A stretch of 64,000 bases of DNA from Phoebastria nigripes (GCA_035582835.1 JAYKAV010003060.1:105727-169726), one strand, 5' to 3'; counted from the first letter of the stretch, positions 40,501 through 55,500 are shown. Notes: a model not told the origin generated them from the letters alone. Made by a program: numbers and translations.

Positions 40501-43500
40501 AAACCCAAACACTTGCAATATGTTTCCTTACCACACTGGCTTACCTGGCAGCATTGCAACCTAATGGTTAAAGAAGAGTTGGTTTCTACACAGAGATGAT
40601 TGTTTCTAAATAAGGGTCCAACAAGAAATAAGATAAACCAGGCAAGCGTCGGGCCAGGCTCCTGCTGCGCCTCCTGTCCCCGGAGGCACCAAAACCCAGG
40701 GGACAGACCCTGCCATGCCTTCCTCCCTCATTTCCAAGGCTCGTGCAGGCACTGGCGGGGGTCACCGGAGGGGCTGCTCCCAGCAGGGGTGTCCCAGCGC
40801 ATTAGGGGGTGACAGCGTGCCCGGCCACCGGGTCATTTCCAAAAGGAGCAGGCAGGGCGCACTGGCGCCAGGCTGGGACTCACCTTTGCACTCCATGCCT
40901 GGGTCACCCCAGAAGAGCTCCTGGCACTCCCGGCAGGTCCGGCCTCCAAAGCCCGGCATGCACTGGCACTGTCCTGTGAACTGCCAAAAAATAACAAGAG
41001 ACATGACCATCTCAGCAGCTCGCCCCGACACTGGAGCAAAGGCTGAGCCGTCACAGCTGCCCCTCACTCCCCTTACCTCATTGCAGGCAGGCCCAAGGGA
41101 GCGCGCGGGGTCGCAGCCGCACTGCTCGCAGCCGGCACCGCTGGNGAGCCTCCATGTATGCGGGGCACAGCGGTCGCAGGTCTGCCCCACCACATTGGGG
41201 AGGCACCGGCACTGCCCCGTGGCCGCCTCGCACCGGCAGCTCTCTGAGCCCTCGCAGTCCTCCCGGATGGTGCCCAGGTAGTTGCAGACGCACTCTGTGA
41301 GGGAAAGAGCGTGGCGCCTCGATGTCAGCCTTCCCTCTTGTTACCAGACTGCCCAGAGTTTGCATTTAGTTTATTCTCCGAGTCCCCAGAGGTGCAGGCA
41401 GATGCCGGCACGTCCCAATGCCCATGGCCAGGCCTGGCTGACCCAACGCTGAATGACACCCGGCACCGCGCAAGAGCCCTCCTCATGTCCCAGGCTGGCC
41501 ACCTCTACAGCTTCTGCCCCAGCACACGGGAGGCGACAGGAGCCCCTCGTTCAAGCAGTACAGCCCTCTGTACACAACCAAAGCCCAAGGCTGCCCAGCT
41601 CCTGCCAGCAGGCTACAGTGGTGGATTTGCTTGGAGTGGCCGATGGCGTGCCAAGCAGAGCAGGGCTCCACTCGCCTGCCCAGCGACCCTTCCGCCCTGC
41701 CGGGCTGTGTCCGGCGCTGAAGGAGAGGAGGGTCTGCCTCCCCACCGCCCGGTTCAGCTCACCAGGCAGGACTCACTCCCACTGTGCAGCCACATCTGCA
41801 GGAACACTGGTGTTAACAAAAGCCAAACCCTCACCCCACCACCGGCCATCTCTGGAGAACAGGGAAACAAAGACCGCTAACAAGAGGGCAAGAAATCGCC
41901 CTCCTGCAAAAGCCTTGTCCTTTCAGCACATGTAAATGCTGTCCCTGCTCTCCCCGGCAAATGTAGAGGATTCCCCTCCCAGCCAGGAGCCCCGCTGCGC
42001 TGCAGGGCAGCTGCACGCAACTCCAGCTGGAGGTAATTAGGTTTCCCCTCCACCCCAAATGCACCCAGGTAAATTAAAAAGAGCTCAGGCAGCCGCTGCC
42101 GCCCTGCGACATGGCCGGCAGAGGGGACATGGCCGGCAGAGGGGACATGGCCGTGTCTCCCCACTCACTTCTGCAGTCCTGCTGCAGGGCGCTCCCGTAG
42201 TAGCCCTGTTTGCAGAGGTGGCAGTTTTCCCCCTCCGTGTGATACAGACACTTCATGCACGTTCCCGTCTTCTTGTCGCAGGCCTCTGGGTCAGTGGTGT
42301 CGATGTTGTTGTTGCACTGGCACGGCTGGCAGGCGCCGCCAACCTCGTCGGGGCTCCCAAAGAAGCCAGACGCACATTCATCACATCGACTGCCTGTTTG
42401 AACAAACAGGCACGGTAGGAATTACCATCATGGCTCGCTAGCGCGTGGTCCCCTAACCGGCAAGACTGAGGCAAGACAAGAAAGGCCATTAACGGCGGGG
42501 GGTGTTAATTGGATCATGCTCAAAGCAACAGAGCACTTTGGTGAGACTGTGGCAGCTTGGTGCAGCATGGATGGTACTGCCTGGGGCACCAAGGCATGGT
42601 GCTACAGCCCAGCTGCCAGCACACTCATCCCCTCGGCTCCACTGCTGTCCTGTTCAGCTCTGCCGACCACCGGTCATCCCTTGCCATGCTGCCGGTCATG
42701 AGGTTCACGGTGGTGCCAGCATTGCCTGCACAAGCCGCTCTGCCCTGGCACCTTCCAAGCACTGCCAACCTCCAGTAGCAACACACTGACGCTGGTGCTG
42801 TGGTCACATCCAACAACCCATATGAACATACCCCCTCCCACTGGGAGGTTCAACGCAACCAGCCCCCCTCCACGCACCCGCCAAGTACCTATGTATCCCA
42901 CGCTACAGACACACACGACTTGCAGTGTGACCGGATCCTGGTAACAGCCACTGGCAAACTGGCGTCCGCTCTCGGGGCCGTCAGGGCAAGGGCAGGGGCG
43001 GCAGTGGTCGCCTGATCCCAGGACGGGGTCTCCATAGTAGCCAGCCTGGCACCTGTGCAATGGGGTACATGGCATGCAGGGGACCGCAGGCAAACAGATT
43101 GCAGCCTTGCCATAACGATGCTCAGGTTTTCAACCACCACGAAGAACCAAAGGGCAGAAACATCCTTACAGCTCTCCCGTGCCACTCATGCTCTGAGCAG
43201 CCACAGAGGCAAATTAGTCTGGCTCAAACCAGCATAAGAGCAGGAGACCCAAGGCTGATGCCTCTCAAGAGGCTTTCAATGGACAAAGCCTCTCTGAAGC
43301 CCTGGGATCCTGCAACGTGCCCTCTGGCATCTGGGCAGGCACTGCTGGGAGGCGTGAGGCCACAGGCAGGGAAGATGGGGTCCCTGCTCCCATCCTCCTC
43401 CAGGACCACGAGCACTGCCCTGGCTCCCAGGGTGCAGGGACTTTCCCCACGGATTCACACCCACCCGAGCACCAGCGCCGGAGGGGAAGGGCTGCTGCCC

Positions 43501-46500
43501 ATCCTGCCAGGGGGAAGGAGAGGGCGCACATGCTGTACCTCTCGCAGTTGTGCCCTGCTGTGTGGTCCCGGCAGCTCAGGCACTCCCCAGTGTAGGGGCT
43601 GCAGTCGTCGGCGTGGCCATTGCAGTGGCAGGGCTGGCAGCTGGGGAAGCCCCAGAAGCCAGGCAGGCAGCGGTCGCACTGCCGCCCATACACCCCGGGG
43701 AAGCAGTGGCACTGGCCCGTCTCCGCGTCACAGAAGGCGTTGTAAGAGCCTCGGACGTGGCACTCGCATGCTGCAAGGAGAGGGAGAGAGGGGCTGCATT
43801 TCCACGCAAGCCCTAAACGCAGCGCCCCGACCGCAGCACAGCCCAGAGCCAAGGGTTTAACGTACGTCGGCATCCGCTCGGCCCGAACCCAAAGGTGCCA
43901 GGGGCACATCTGTCGCATTGTCTTCCAACGACATTGGGACGACACTGGCACTGTCCTCCGCTGGGGTCACACACCGAACTCAGGGAGCCCTGGGGGTCGC
44001 ACTGGCATGCTGAGCAGAGAAAAGCATCGGAGGGGAGTGAGTACCACAGCGCGTGATATGAACTACCTGCCTCATCCCACGCACACACCTTCCTCTGCAA
44101 ACCACTCTGCCTCCAAGCACGCTCCAGCTTCCAGGCACAGTTTGCCCTACAAGTAGGTGGTTACGTACATAATGCGGTCTCGTGTAATAGAGCAGAAATG
44201 CTGAATATGATGTTCTTGCAGACGTCCGTCATGGGGGTTTTCACAACACTCCTGCTGTTTTCCAGACACCGGTATCTTTGGAAAGTTTCCCAAGCGCTGT
44301 TCGTGACCACATCTTCTCCTGAGCCTCCCACTGTGAATATGTCCAGCGATTTGCAGTATGGCATGAGAACAAGCTACAAAACAATTTTACAATGACAAAG
44401 TGTCACTATTTATAAATAGCTTCCAACAGAATTGTGAAAATTCACTATTATCCCACTTCCTATCATTCTTTTTTGGCCAAAAAGCAAACAGCCAGACAAA
44501 ATTGGGAAGGGAAATGACAGTATTTCTGTTGGTTTTGGTGGAATAGTTCTGGTATCTACCAAATTCTTACCAAATCTACCAAATTCTATCCATTCAAAAG
44601 AAAAGGTTGACATTCATGACATATATGGCACTCATTAGCCTCCCCAAAGAAACTACAGGTCTGTGGAACTAGCTGCAGTCCTGTAGAACACAACAAAAAC
44701 AACCCACATACTTTGAGACTGAAGAAACCTATAGTGCTTTACATCATTCAGTTAAAATCTGGCTTCAGCCGTAAGCAACAATGTTGTAAAATATTACTCT
44801 GGATTTACAGACACATCCCAGAGGAGATGCAAACTTTCAGGCTTTTAAATATGCTTTTCCACCAGAGCATGCCCGAAATAATTTCTGCTCACAGAGTCAA
44901 TGAGCGTGTACGGGCTCTCCGTCTCTGTATCCACCGAGGAGTACTGGGGCAGCTCCAGGCGGATGGTGTAATTCAGCCCCTTCTCGAAGCAGACGGGCCG
45001 TGGGAGAACGACATATCTGGATTAGGAACAGGAAACAATTCTTACTTCAAATGTCCAGCACCATAAAGCATTTCAGGTGGCCCTATAAAGCAATCGAGAT
45101 AACGGAAAGCAGCCAAGACCAGGCAGAACAAAAGCTACGATGTGAAAGAGGTGGTTTGGAGGCTTGTGCAAGTCAGAACCGGAAAAGCTTATCGGCAAGG
45201 TAAAGAGTCATACTGATGTTCACTCACAGGCTGTGCAAACACTTCCCCCCTCTTTGCTCAGTGAACAAAACAAATCAGACAACGAGAATAAACTTAAAAG
45301 CTTTGAGTCTACAGACACAATGCTAAATAGTTTTTATAACCCATTGGAAATTAAATTTCATCCATTTTCATAGAGGCCATGGCAAACTGAAAATGTGACA
45401 TTACTCTGTTTCAATTTTTTAAATGTTTTTTCTCCTTTTGGCCCATCCAATTATACTGACCTGGAGCCGGGTGACAGTGAGACGACCTGATTATCATCAT
45501 CAGGAACTGTATTGCCACACCGGCTACCCGTGGGAATCTTGCCTGGGCGCGAGACGCTGATCACAGCTTTTTCCCACTGATCTGGCAACTGGGGGNAAAA
45601 AAAGGCTGATCAGCATCAAGCAATGGCCGTAAGCTCCCGGGAGCATCCAGAGCTCAGGCCAGGAAAAACGTGCACACAGACAGGGTGGTCACTGTGCTTC
45701 GGGAGGATGGGGCTGCAGCTCCAGCATCAATGGGGCACCTACCAGCTGCACGTTTGGGCTGAGACAAGGCAAGTGCCCCTGGGCATCCTCCAGCATGACA
45801 GCCTCTCTCCCTCCCTCACTCCCCAAAAAACATGACTAGGTGTAGGTGGTCAGCAGCCCCATCTGCGGCACAGCATCAGCGGGGGGTTTGGCAACCTCCT
45901 CTCTCCCCACCTCCGGGTACTGCACCTGAGTATTTCACTGCAGTCAATTGCTGCCAAGCTCTAGGTAAGGAGCTGGGGGGATTTTTCTCTTTCCCTTCAC
46001 CCTGCAAATTATCCACACTCAAAACCAACTGCTTGCAAGCTCTTGGCTGCAGGCATTCAACATCCAAGACGGGCAATTTGTCTCCTAAGAGGTATAACAG
46101 CGCTTCCACCTGCTAGAAGGCCATCTGGCTGATGCCAAATTTATATTCTAATCTGTCCTGACGGGACTTGTCACTTTTTAATTTGCTCATTAAGCAGGTG
46201 CTGAAACAACACAATAATGAATGAAACTGTAAAGCAAATAATACTAGTAGTAGTCAACATCATTTTGGATTTTCACACACCTCAGACATTTAACTGAGCA
46301 TCCATCCTTGTCTTTGAGTCCTGATGACTCCTGGAAGCGCCGGGCTCCTGTCAGTCATGCACCGGCACAGCCAGCGCCTGCCATACTCACAGACCTACCT
46401 GCGGCTCGTAGCGGACCAGAATATCGTACTCCATGGAGTAGGGGATGTTGTTGATGTAGAATTCCAGGTACGCCCCCTCAGGGACCCTTACAAATCCTAT

Positions 46501-49500
46501 GCCTGTCCACGACGGTGTGCGGTCTGGTGTGTACTGGCGCTCTATTACGTTTACTCCCTACAAAAACAGGGAACAGAGATTTTAATACCGATACATTAAA
46601 TTTGCGAGCCCCATGGGAGCGCGTGAAGTGACGAGTTCTGCTGATGGATCACTTCTGGATCGCAGCATCCATCGTTGGCATCCCAGAGAACACGAATTCT
46701 CTTTTAAACCCATGTGCATGCACACCGTTGCCCTTCTGCTTAACAATATACAAAAAGCAAGACAGATAAAATAAAACAACACTGCACAACTCTTCATCCA
46801 TTTCTCTGTTATAGTGGGGAATTAAATTTAAAAACTTGCTGTGAGTAACTAATCCACCAGCTACGACACCTCGTTCACTGTAAGGACTTTCACATCATAC
46901 TTGTAGCAGTAGGATTTACTGCAGTGGCACATAACTGCTCTATTAACTGCCCAAGCTGAGTGCTAATTACTTCCTGGCTACACNGGGCTGCTCCAAGCCA
47001 AACCACTGCTCAGGATAACATTTGAAAAGTAGATCACAGCCGTCATGAGTAGGGTGTCACTAAATAACAGAGATCCTAATCATCGATAGATATTTAATAG
47101 CCAAATCAATACGTGGTCACTCCTTTCAGTCTGAGGTGCCAGGTTTTTATCTGCTACTCTTTATATAAAGCAAAGAGGAGGAAAAAGGCAACAGAAAATG
47201 GAAACGCGTGGTGTTCAAACTTCCCGTTTCAAATATATCTGCATCCACGAATAGTTCTCTCCATAGAACAACATCCTGTGCATTCCTAAGGAAGCTGCTT
47301 CAGTAGAAAGGGATAAAATGTAAGGAAATGTCTATATATATATATATACATATCGCTTCAGGATGTCCCCTCATGTATTCTCACACTCTTTGAAGAGAGC
47401 CTGGCTGTAAGTTATTACCCTTCGGCTTTGCCCAAAGTGTTGGAGCTCCCCAGAAAGCGTGGCAGGCGGGACGTGAGCTGGAGCATGCAGCTGTGGGGAT
47501 CATGGGGGCTTGGCACTGCCTGAAAAATCCCTGCAACTCTGCGCCACTTCATTTTGTCTTGTGCTGGACCCCTATCTGGGAATTCAGAGTTTTATTCTGC
47601 CACCAGATTTGCGAGAAAGCTTTTCAATATTGGTGTTTTTTAAAATGGTTTGTTCTGAAGGTTTCAAAAGGCAAACCAGCGGCACATCCCCTTGCTCTGC
47701 TTGGCAGGGTGGGTTTTCACACCAGGCTCCTCCATCCCCGAGCCTCGGCGAGGCCTCGGTACCACCTCTCCAGCCAGGCAGACACAAATGCACCAAAAAC
47801 CCTGTGGCAGCTCACATGCTGTCCGCTGCAGTCCAACTTCTGCTCTGCACTGTATTCCCTCTCTGCAGTTATCTAAGAGCAAAAACCCTCTGCCTTGGCT
47901 GAAACTGCAAAGGGGCTGCATTTTGCCTGAAATAAATAAATTAGGACCAAGTGCCCCAACTGCAGGCAGAAAAGGATCTGCTGCTTTAGAGAAACCATTA
48001 TCTCATCTCCCTGACTCCTTGCTGGAGGCAAAAATAATTGATGTGATCACCTAGCTGCTGTTAATGAATTAAAAGCAAGGATGTGCCGTGGTGAACAGAA
48101 AGAGCCAGAGACCCTGATGTACCATGCCAGCAGACAAAACAAGCTAGAGGCAACCTCACTTACAACACCAGTTTTTGCACAATCAGCTGTGGTTTTAGTC
48201 ATTAATAAAAGAAATGCTACTGATGTACAGAAACTCTAAAAGCCGCGGCAATGTGCTTAAATGCGCGCTTTGTTCCCTCCCAGTTTCAGTGGCACCAAAG
48301 AGAAGAGGCAGTGTCAGTGTCCCATGGCTCGAGATAAGAGGGGAAGGAGAAGTGGGTGCGGTGGGCGCGTACGCAGTGGGGTACAGAGAAGGATGCTGAC
48401 AGGAAACTAACTGTACAGTCATGATCAAAGAAACAGATTTAAAAAGAAAAATGGCAGTTTCCCCCCCTAAATGACTACATTATTTATCAATATTTATCGA
48501 TACTAAGATTGAAGAGTTACAGGTTGACAGTTTTCTGATACAATTCAGTTTTGTGTTTTCCACATTTTAATTGCAAAACTCTCAGGGTATAAAACAGACG
48601 CTTCCAACACCCAAATGGTGGAACAACTTTCCCACAGCTGTCCAGACACACCAGCCCACTAAAACTGCTACTCACGGGACCCAAGCTGGCTTCCTCTGCC
48701 TCATAGATGTAATGATCGAGTGAAATGAAGTAATAGCCAGGCTCCACCTGGTTGCACTGACGTCCAAACATGTGGGGTCGGCATTCGCACTGGCCAGACT
48801 GACTCGAGCAGCTAAAATGGAAGAGCAATGAATTTACAACACGTCTTGGCTACGCCGAGACAGTGCTAGAGCTATCTTCCGCTTTGACGTTTTAAGTGAC
48901 ACAGGAGGAGAAGCGCTTCTGGACACAGCTGTGTCTAGACATGAGATGTTCTCGGGCTCTGCAGCTGGACCACATGCACTGCTAAAATGGCAGCACGGTC
49001 CGGGGCGCAGTCTTGGCTCAACCCAACTATCATTCTCCCAAACAACTCCTAGGCTCGGGCTGGGAGCGAGCACAGGCCAGGGACCATTTCCAGTAGGCAG
49101 TTTGCATGAGGTTTCCTCTGTTTGGATGGTGAGAGAATTTCATGCTACGGATGCAGGTGGTTCCCTGAGGCCAGACAGCAGTCTGGGAGAGCTTCACTTG
49201 CTACCACAGACGTAGCCAAGAGGCATGTCTGTCCTGCAAGCCAAGGGCAGCCTTTGGCTCCAGGCTTGCAGGCCATGCAAGCAGCGTATCTGTTTGTATG
49301 GGCTCAGGCAAAGCAAGAACGTGCATGACCCTGCATGCCCCAGGACATCGAGCTGCCCTAATATGCTGCAAAGCACATCCCGAGAGGTCACCCACCAGCA
49401 GCTGCGCACAGGGGAAAACCATACCTGGCTGCTCTAAAGTAGAACTGACACAGCCAAAGACATGGGGCAGACAGAGCCATCACTGGGGAATGCAGAAGGT

Positions 49501-52500
49501 CTGTCCAGGGTGACATACAGCAGCTCCATTTCCTTCATAACGAGCCATTTTCTTTTCTCAATACAGCTCTAACCCCAAACTGCCTTTTGGTGGTTTTATT
49601 GTCCCCAGAGAGTCTGCCCCGCATTATGAAGAACCCTTGGGCAGGTTGTACTTTTCCACATGCCCCGTCACACTTTTTCATAGGAAAGTTTTTTGGTCCA
49701 CCAAAATACGCCCCTTTCTTTAAATTTGAGTGGAATTTCAAAACATTTCCTGAAGTCAAACCCCTCTGGTTTCCACAGAAAATCTCAGGCTTCTCAAGCC
49801 CCCATTCTAAGAGTAATTTTTAACTGAAACCATTTTTGAAATTGCAGAGATTCACTTAAACGTTCACTTTGAGATGCCAGAAGTGCCCTAGCTGCCCCAG
49901 AAGGGCAGCTGGGAAGTTTCCCCTCCGGGGACGGCAATGACTCCACCACCTGGGTCACAGCACGGGGATGAATTTCGGGCGAGGTGCAGCTGCCCCAGGA
50001 GCTGCATCCCACACCCTGAGTGGGAGCCAGGAGGCAGCAATTCAGCAGCTGAGGAGAGGAGCCCCAGGGAGGGCAAAGCTCCCCCTTCCCGCTGACGTTA
50101 GAGCACAAAGCCGGGAGCTGGAGCCGGGCTTCGCGGCTCTCCTGCGGCTGGAGGAAAGCACAGCTGCTCCCTGCCCGTGCCAGGACACCGCATGTCCCCT
50201 CCCTACGTCATTTTGCAATCGCTGGGCTCAGCGCATGGGAACAGGCTGCAAAGCCTTGCTTGGCCACGGCTGAGCCGCACCCCAAACCCCTGGAAGCGGC
50301 TGCGCTGGGGGAGCCATTATGAGCTGCGCAGCGTAACCAATCTGTGCACAGGGAGCAAGCACGGAGGAGTAAATAATCACTAACAACCACATCGCTGTCT
50401 GCCAAGGGGTAATAATTCACTCAGGAGCGGAGGGGAGAGATGGCCCGCGGGACATTCCCACAGCAATCCCTGCCACAGATGGGGTGTCCGCAGGCTGTGA
50501 CGACCTAAGGAGTCACACCGGGACCAGTCCCAAACTCCCCCGGTGTGGTCCCATGGGCTCCAGTGGGAAACAGAGGAAAGGAAACTTGGGAAACTTCTGT
50601 GTNTTTAGACAAAAGCAGGACGTTTCAAACGGTTTGTGGAGGGAAGGGGATGGGGAAAAGAGAGCGAAGGAACATGCTGCTGTTGAAAAGCCTGGGGTCG
50701 GACACGCACCTAATGCACAGAAAACTGCTCTGGTTGGAGGAGCAGTCTGGCTATCCAGCACCCCTCTGACCAGGCATTTAAGCCAGACTTCCCTCGCTTT
50801 TACTGATGGATGCGTCTTCAAAACCTACGCTTGTTTCTGAAAAATCTCCACCTCCCCAATGGGCGCTTCCAGGTCCACATCCCACCCCACGCAGCACTAC
50901 GGGGGCAACACAGCAGTACTGTGCAGCTAGCGCGCTTCCCCCAGCGCTGGTGGACAGACAGACTGGCCAAAGGGCCAATTCAGGAGCAAACCAAGAACCA
51001 GCCTGACAGCCCATGTCACCACCTGATTCCTGCTTTGATCCTGTGAGAGCAAAGCTTTGACACGGACCATATCCCGGGTTACGGCCAAGGCAGAGCTCAA
51101 CCCANGGCTGGCTCCTACCCTGGCTGACCAAAGGCAGAGCTACACTAAAAGCAGTTTTACATGTTCACCTGCACCGGTGGCACAAACAGAGGCTGCTCAG
51201 CATGGAAAAGACATGGATGCCTCTGTCACCCCTTGCTGCAATCAAGAACTGCCACTTTCTGGAGCAGAAAGACGGTCCCAAACATCCTCCTCCAGAGCAC
51301 ATTGAGCCCTGGATGTTGTGGTTGCAAACGAAGCGAAACTCACTGGGGTGAATGATTACAGGAGAGTAGCCGGGCTGAGACTCACTTGTTGTTCAGCGCT
51401 CCTCCCTGGTCGCAGTCGCATGGTCGACATCCATCCATGTCATTGCTCAGGCCCCAGTGCTCAGCCTGCGGGAGGAAACATGAGCAGCGCTGTAACCCAG
51501 TGCCAATTTAACCCCATCTACCCCAAAGGCACATTTTTAAATACTCGGCATAAGCTACCCCAGACTGCCCCCCAACTCATGAATCCTGCTCCCCTAGTTG
51601 CAGGTCTACCCCAACAACCACCAACACAGCCTCCCCACCTGCTCTCCTCCACCTTGTTGACCATCTCAAGGGCTTGAGAAAAAAACCACATCTTTCCGCC
51701 TAGCTTTAAAAGCAAGATTCAGGAGGACCCAAGCTCAGAGACCTCACTCCTACTGCACCATTTACACCAGTTTGGGCTCCTGACCCATGAAGGGCTTGGA
51801 AAATCACAGCCCAGTATGTCACACCGCAGCAGAGAGCCACGCGTGGGGCGGTGGGGCTTCGTGTGGGGCACTGCCCTTGCAGGGCTGCTAATCTGCAACT
51901 TGCTCGTCGGACAGACAGACAGACTTGTTTAGCTTTTCCATGTAGTTCACTGTTAGATAAGACAGCCTGTCAGTGTTTATACAAACACATCTAGTTATCT
52001 GACAGTGTGTTTCTATAACACTCCAGCACGCATAAACACTATATGGAAATGTATGCATATGAAATAATCCTTGCCTAAAATAATGGGCTGTATAGAAAGC
52101 AATTTTTTTTGTAACACTGCTTCTCTGACCATTTTGTCTTTCACCCCAGCAAGGGCTCCAGCAGAACTGCTCCAGATCCCTCATTTTCACAAAGCAACCA
52201 CTACAGGTATCCTAATGTCTCACTCCTCACGGTCCCGGGAATTAATCTGGAAGCTCTTGTCTGCCTTGACGTGCCTCCCAGCTCCCCGTAACACAGCATG
52301 CTTCACGGCTCCTGACATCCCAAGGTGCCCGCTCCAGCTGAACACCAGGCGCCCGCTCGCAGGCAGGCAGAGACAGCAGCCAGCACCTTGCTCCACGCTT
52401 TCCGCACGCCAGCCTCCCTCGCACCAGCGTCTCCTAATTTATTTTACGGTAAGCTACTTACCAGGCAGTGATTGCACTGCTTTCCTGTCACCAGGCGCTT

Positions 52501-55500
52501 ACAATAGCAGTTTCCTGTCTCCGAATCACAAGGATTCCCCCCGGGGTGGGTACCCAGCGGATTACATGCACAAGCTAGATTGGGAAATACAAATAGGCAG
52601 GTCAAAATGCAGGATTGGAGTTACATTTTAGACAGTATCCAACTTAAATATTTACATTAAAGCTTCCCCTGAATTCCCCAGAACAGAGATTAATTGCACA
52701 CTTTGCCCACCACCCATCCCAGTAAAACTTCCCTGGCTTAGAGACTTATAATTAAAAACAAATAAGGAGGATTCTGCTATTTCCACTGAATACACTAGAA
52801 GGATCAGCCGGGGAACTGAGTTTTAAGGGTGGGTGGACTCCAAGCTACAGCAATTCTACAAGAATGTTTTTCCTTTAGCAAAAACATGAAACTAAGGAAA
52901 AAACACCACCCCTCAAAACAACTTCTCCCAGCTCTAACAGCTCCTCAAAGAGCTTTTGATCACACATAAAGGAACATATGTTTTTACTCACACTGACAAC
53001 CCGCTGGGTCATCGGCACTCAGGCCATAGAAACCTTCTTTGCAGAGGTCACAACGCTCCCCTTCGACAAATAATTTACAACGGCATTGTCCAGCTATGAG
53101 GCCAGTGGAGAAATCGGTGTAGCGATCGCAGATGCCACCATTTTGGGAGCCAGCTGGGTCACAGTTGCAAGCTAGGAAGGAAGCATCGCACGTGTTTTAT
53201 TAACTGCTACAAAAGAAAAGGCCAAGTCTCACACTGAATTATTTAAACTCAGCTGCTGTGTAGAGAGTGTGTATCATTCCTGCAAGTATTAGACATGACA
53301 TGGGTTGAACACGTAATGACCAGATAAATTTCCAGATTCTCGAATAGAAAACAAAACCCAGCCAGGCTCGCTCAAGACCTCCAAGACAACCACCTTCACT
53401 CAAGGATCTTTGTTCAGGAGCCCGGCACTGGCCAAAAGAAGGCCAGTAAATCCTAAATTCTCCAGGGAAAGCCCCGGGGGGCCACGGCCAGGATGCCACG
53501 GCTGTTCCCACCCCAAGGAGCGGGGCTGCACTTACGCTCACAGACGTCGGGGTCCCGCAGATCCCTCTCCGGATGCTGGAAGTAGAAGGGCTTGCACTGC
53601 TCGCAGTTGCGTCCTACGGTGTTGTGCTGGCAGTCGTCACACACTCCCCCGCTGGTATTCCCCGTCGTCATGTACACAGCCATGTCAAAGTGGCACTGGC
53701 TGGAGTGGCCATTGCAGTTGCACTCTGTGACAAAGACAGAAAGCAAAGTAAGAGTCTGGTCCCAGGGGAGATGCAAGTCTGCAGAAAAGACACACCAAAG
53801 TCGACCAAAGAACATGCAGGACTTTATATATAGTCACAAGTTCCCAGGTAACAGCATGTAACGCTCACACCAGACTCCAGTTCTGCATTTTACACAAACT
53901 CACTTTTGCATGCGTTACTATTGCGGCCTTCAGCGGGTCGCCAGGGTAAGTCATGGTAGAAATCCAAACACTGTTCACAGTTTAACCCTTTGGTATTATG
54001 TCTGCACATGCAGTGCCCATGGACCTGTCATTAAAAAAAGAAAAAAAAAAAAAAAGGGGGGGGGAATATAGTTGGTTATAAAAGAGGAAGGGAAAAAAAC
54101 CCTAAAAACCCCATGCTCCAATTAATGCAAAATATAGCTAGTACATGATGGATATACTTTTGGAGACTTTAATGCACGTAACTGCACGTAGGAAGACATG
54201 AAGGGCCACAGGAGCATCCTTTACCTGCCAAGGGGCCATGTGCTCACACAAATTTGTCCTTCTTTCCTTACTGGAACTAATGCCTGAATAAACGCTTTCA
54301 GACCTGAACAAGGAGAGCATAGTTCCACCTCAGTAATCACAAAAGCCTCTTGGACCTAAAAGTTAGCTGTTTATTAGCTGTTAATTAGCTATTAACATGC
54401 ATCTAGTTATATCAGCACGTCACTAGCCCAAGTCACTAGCCCAACGACTTCTTTCCATTCCAGCCCTACCTTGGTTCTCAAAGCAAAGATAACAGACAGT
54501 TTAGATGGCTTTTATCTATCAACCTCAGACTTTGCCTTCAACATGTACAGAACAAGCACTAAGTAGACCAACAGTGATTGTGTGACAGCTGCTGCCATAG
54601 ACGACGGGGACTACCAGCACTGGAGCCATGATTTTAAAGGCAAAGCCAGTCTTGCTGCTGCTCGGGTGGAGGCACTCACCGAAAGCGCAGGGCAACGGAG
54701 CATACCCGCTCGCCGGCATCCTGCGGCCCCTGGGACAACCCACACAACCTCCCCGTATGCCTCCACATTTTCATCCAGTTAATAACTCACTCATTAACAG
54801 GGTTGCTATTACTGCTTGTCAGGCAAAAATCATGGTGAAAATCAGAACCCAGAAGGGACGTGGCACTTGTGAAGCAGCGTACAACGCAGGCAGCAGGATT
54901 TTCCTTCAGAGCCTGCTGTTAATTAGGGCTACAGCCTCCACTTCTCAGCTGATAACGACCGATACAAACGCAGGTCATGTTTGAGTCACAAAGCTGTTTC
55001 ATCCTTTGATGGCTCTATTCACTTGAATTTTAGGGTAACCAAGTCGACCCACACACTGGTCTCTGGCCCCATACGGTTACACTCCCTTTCTGCATTCCTG
55101 CCTTTTAATTTCATCAGCTCTTTAACATAATTAGAAAAGGAATGCTAAAACAACTTTCACCTAATCTGAGCTCTCTGTGCTTGATTAACACCAATAATGA
55201 CAGATGTTTGCTGAGGAGGAATAGTTTTAATGGTTTTCTTGTTTGAAAATTAAGGGTGGGGAGTGGGGGTCAGAGTGTCATCTTCAAATTTGTGTTTAAA
55301 TCACTTAAAAGAGGCACAGACAGGAATAGCTTTATGCAGAAAAGTGTGAATATTTACCATTCCTTCCACTTCTTCATTAAAGCCATCCACTGGCGCACAC
55401 TCGCTGGCGTGTCCGTAGCAGAAACAGTTCCCACGAACCACCATGTCGTAGATGGCATAGTAGTACTTCTCTCTGATCTCCATCCTAGAGTCCAAGAGAT

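Noticed and set aside
40192..40599. 135-codon + strand open frame in LAMB1 intron 24
   Set aside because: No similarity to any family I know and no evidence of transcription; chance in a 9.8-kb intron.
43060..43860. 266-codon + strand open frame
   Set aside because: Antisense shadow of GC-rich LAMB1 exons 20-21 and the introns around them. The - strand carries well-conserved LE modules.
44160..44175. Alternative donor GTAACC at LAMB1 exon 18
   Set aside because: It would add four bases and shift the frame into exon 19. GTACGT four bases earlier keeps the frame and the LE6 cysteines.
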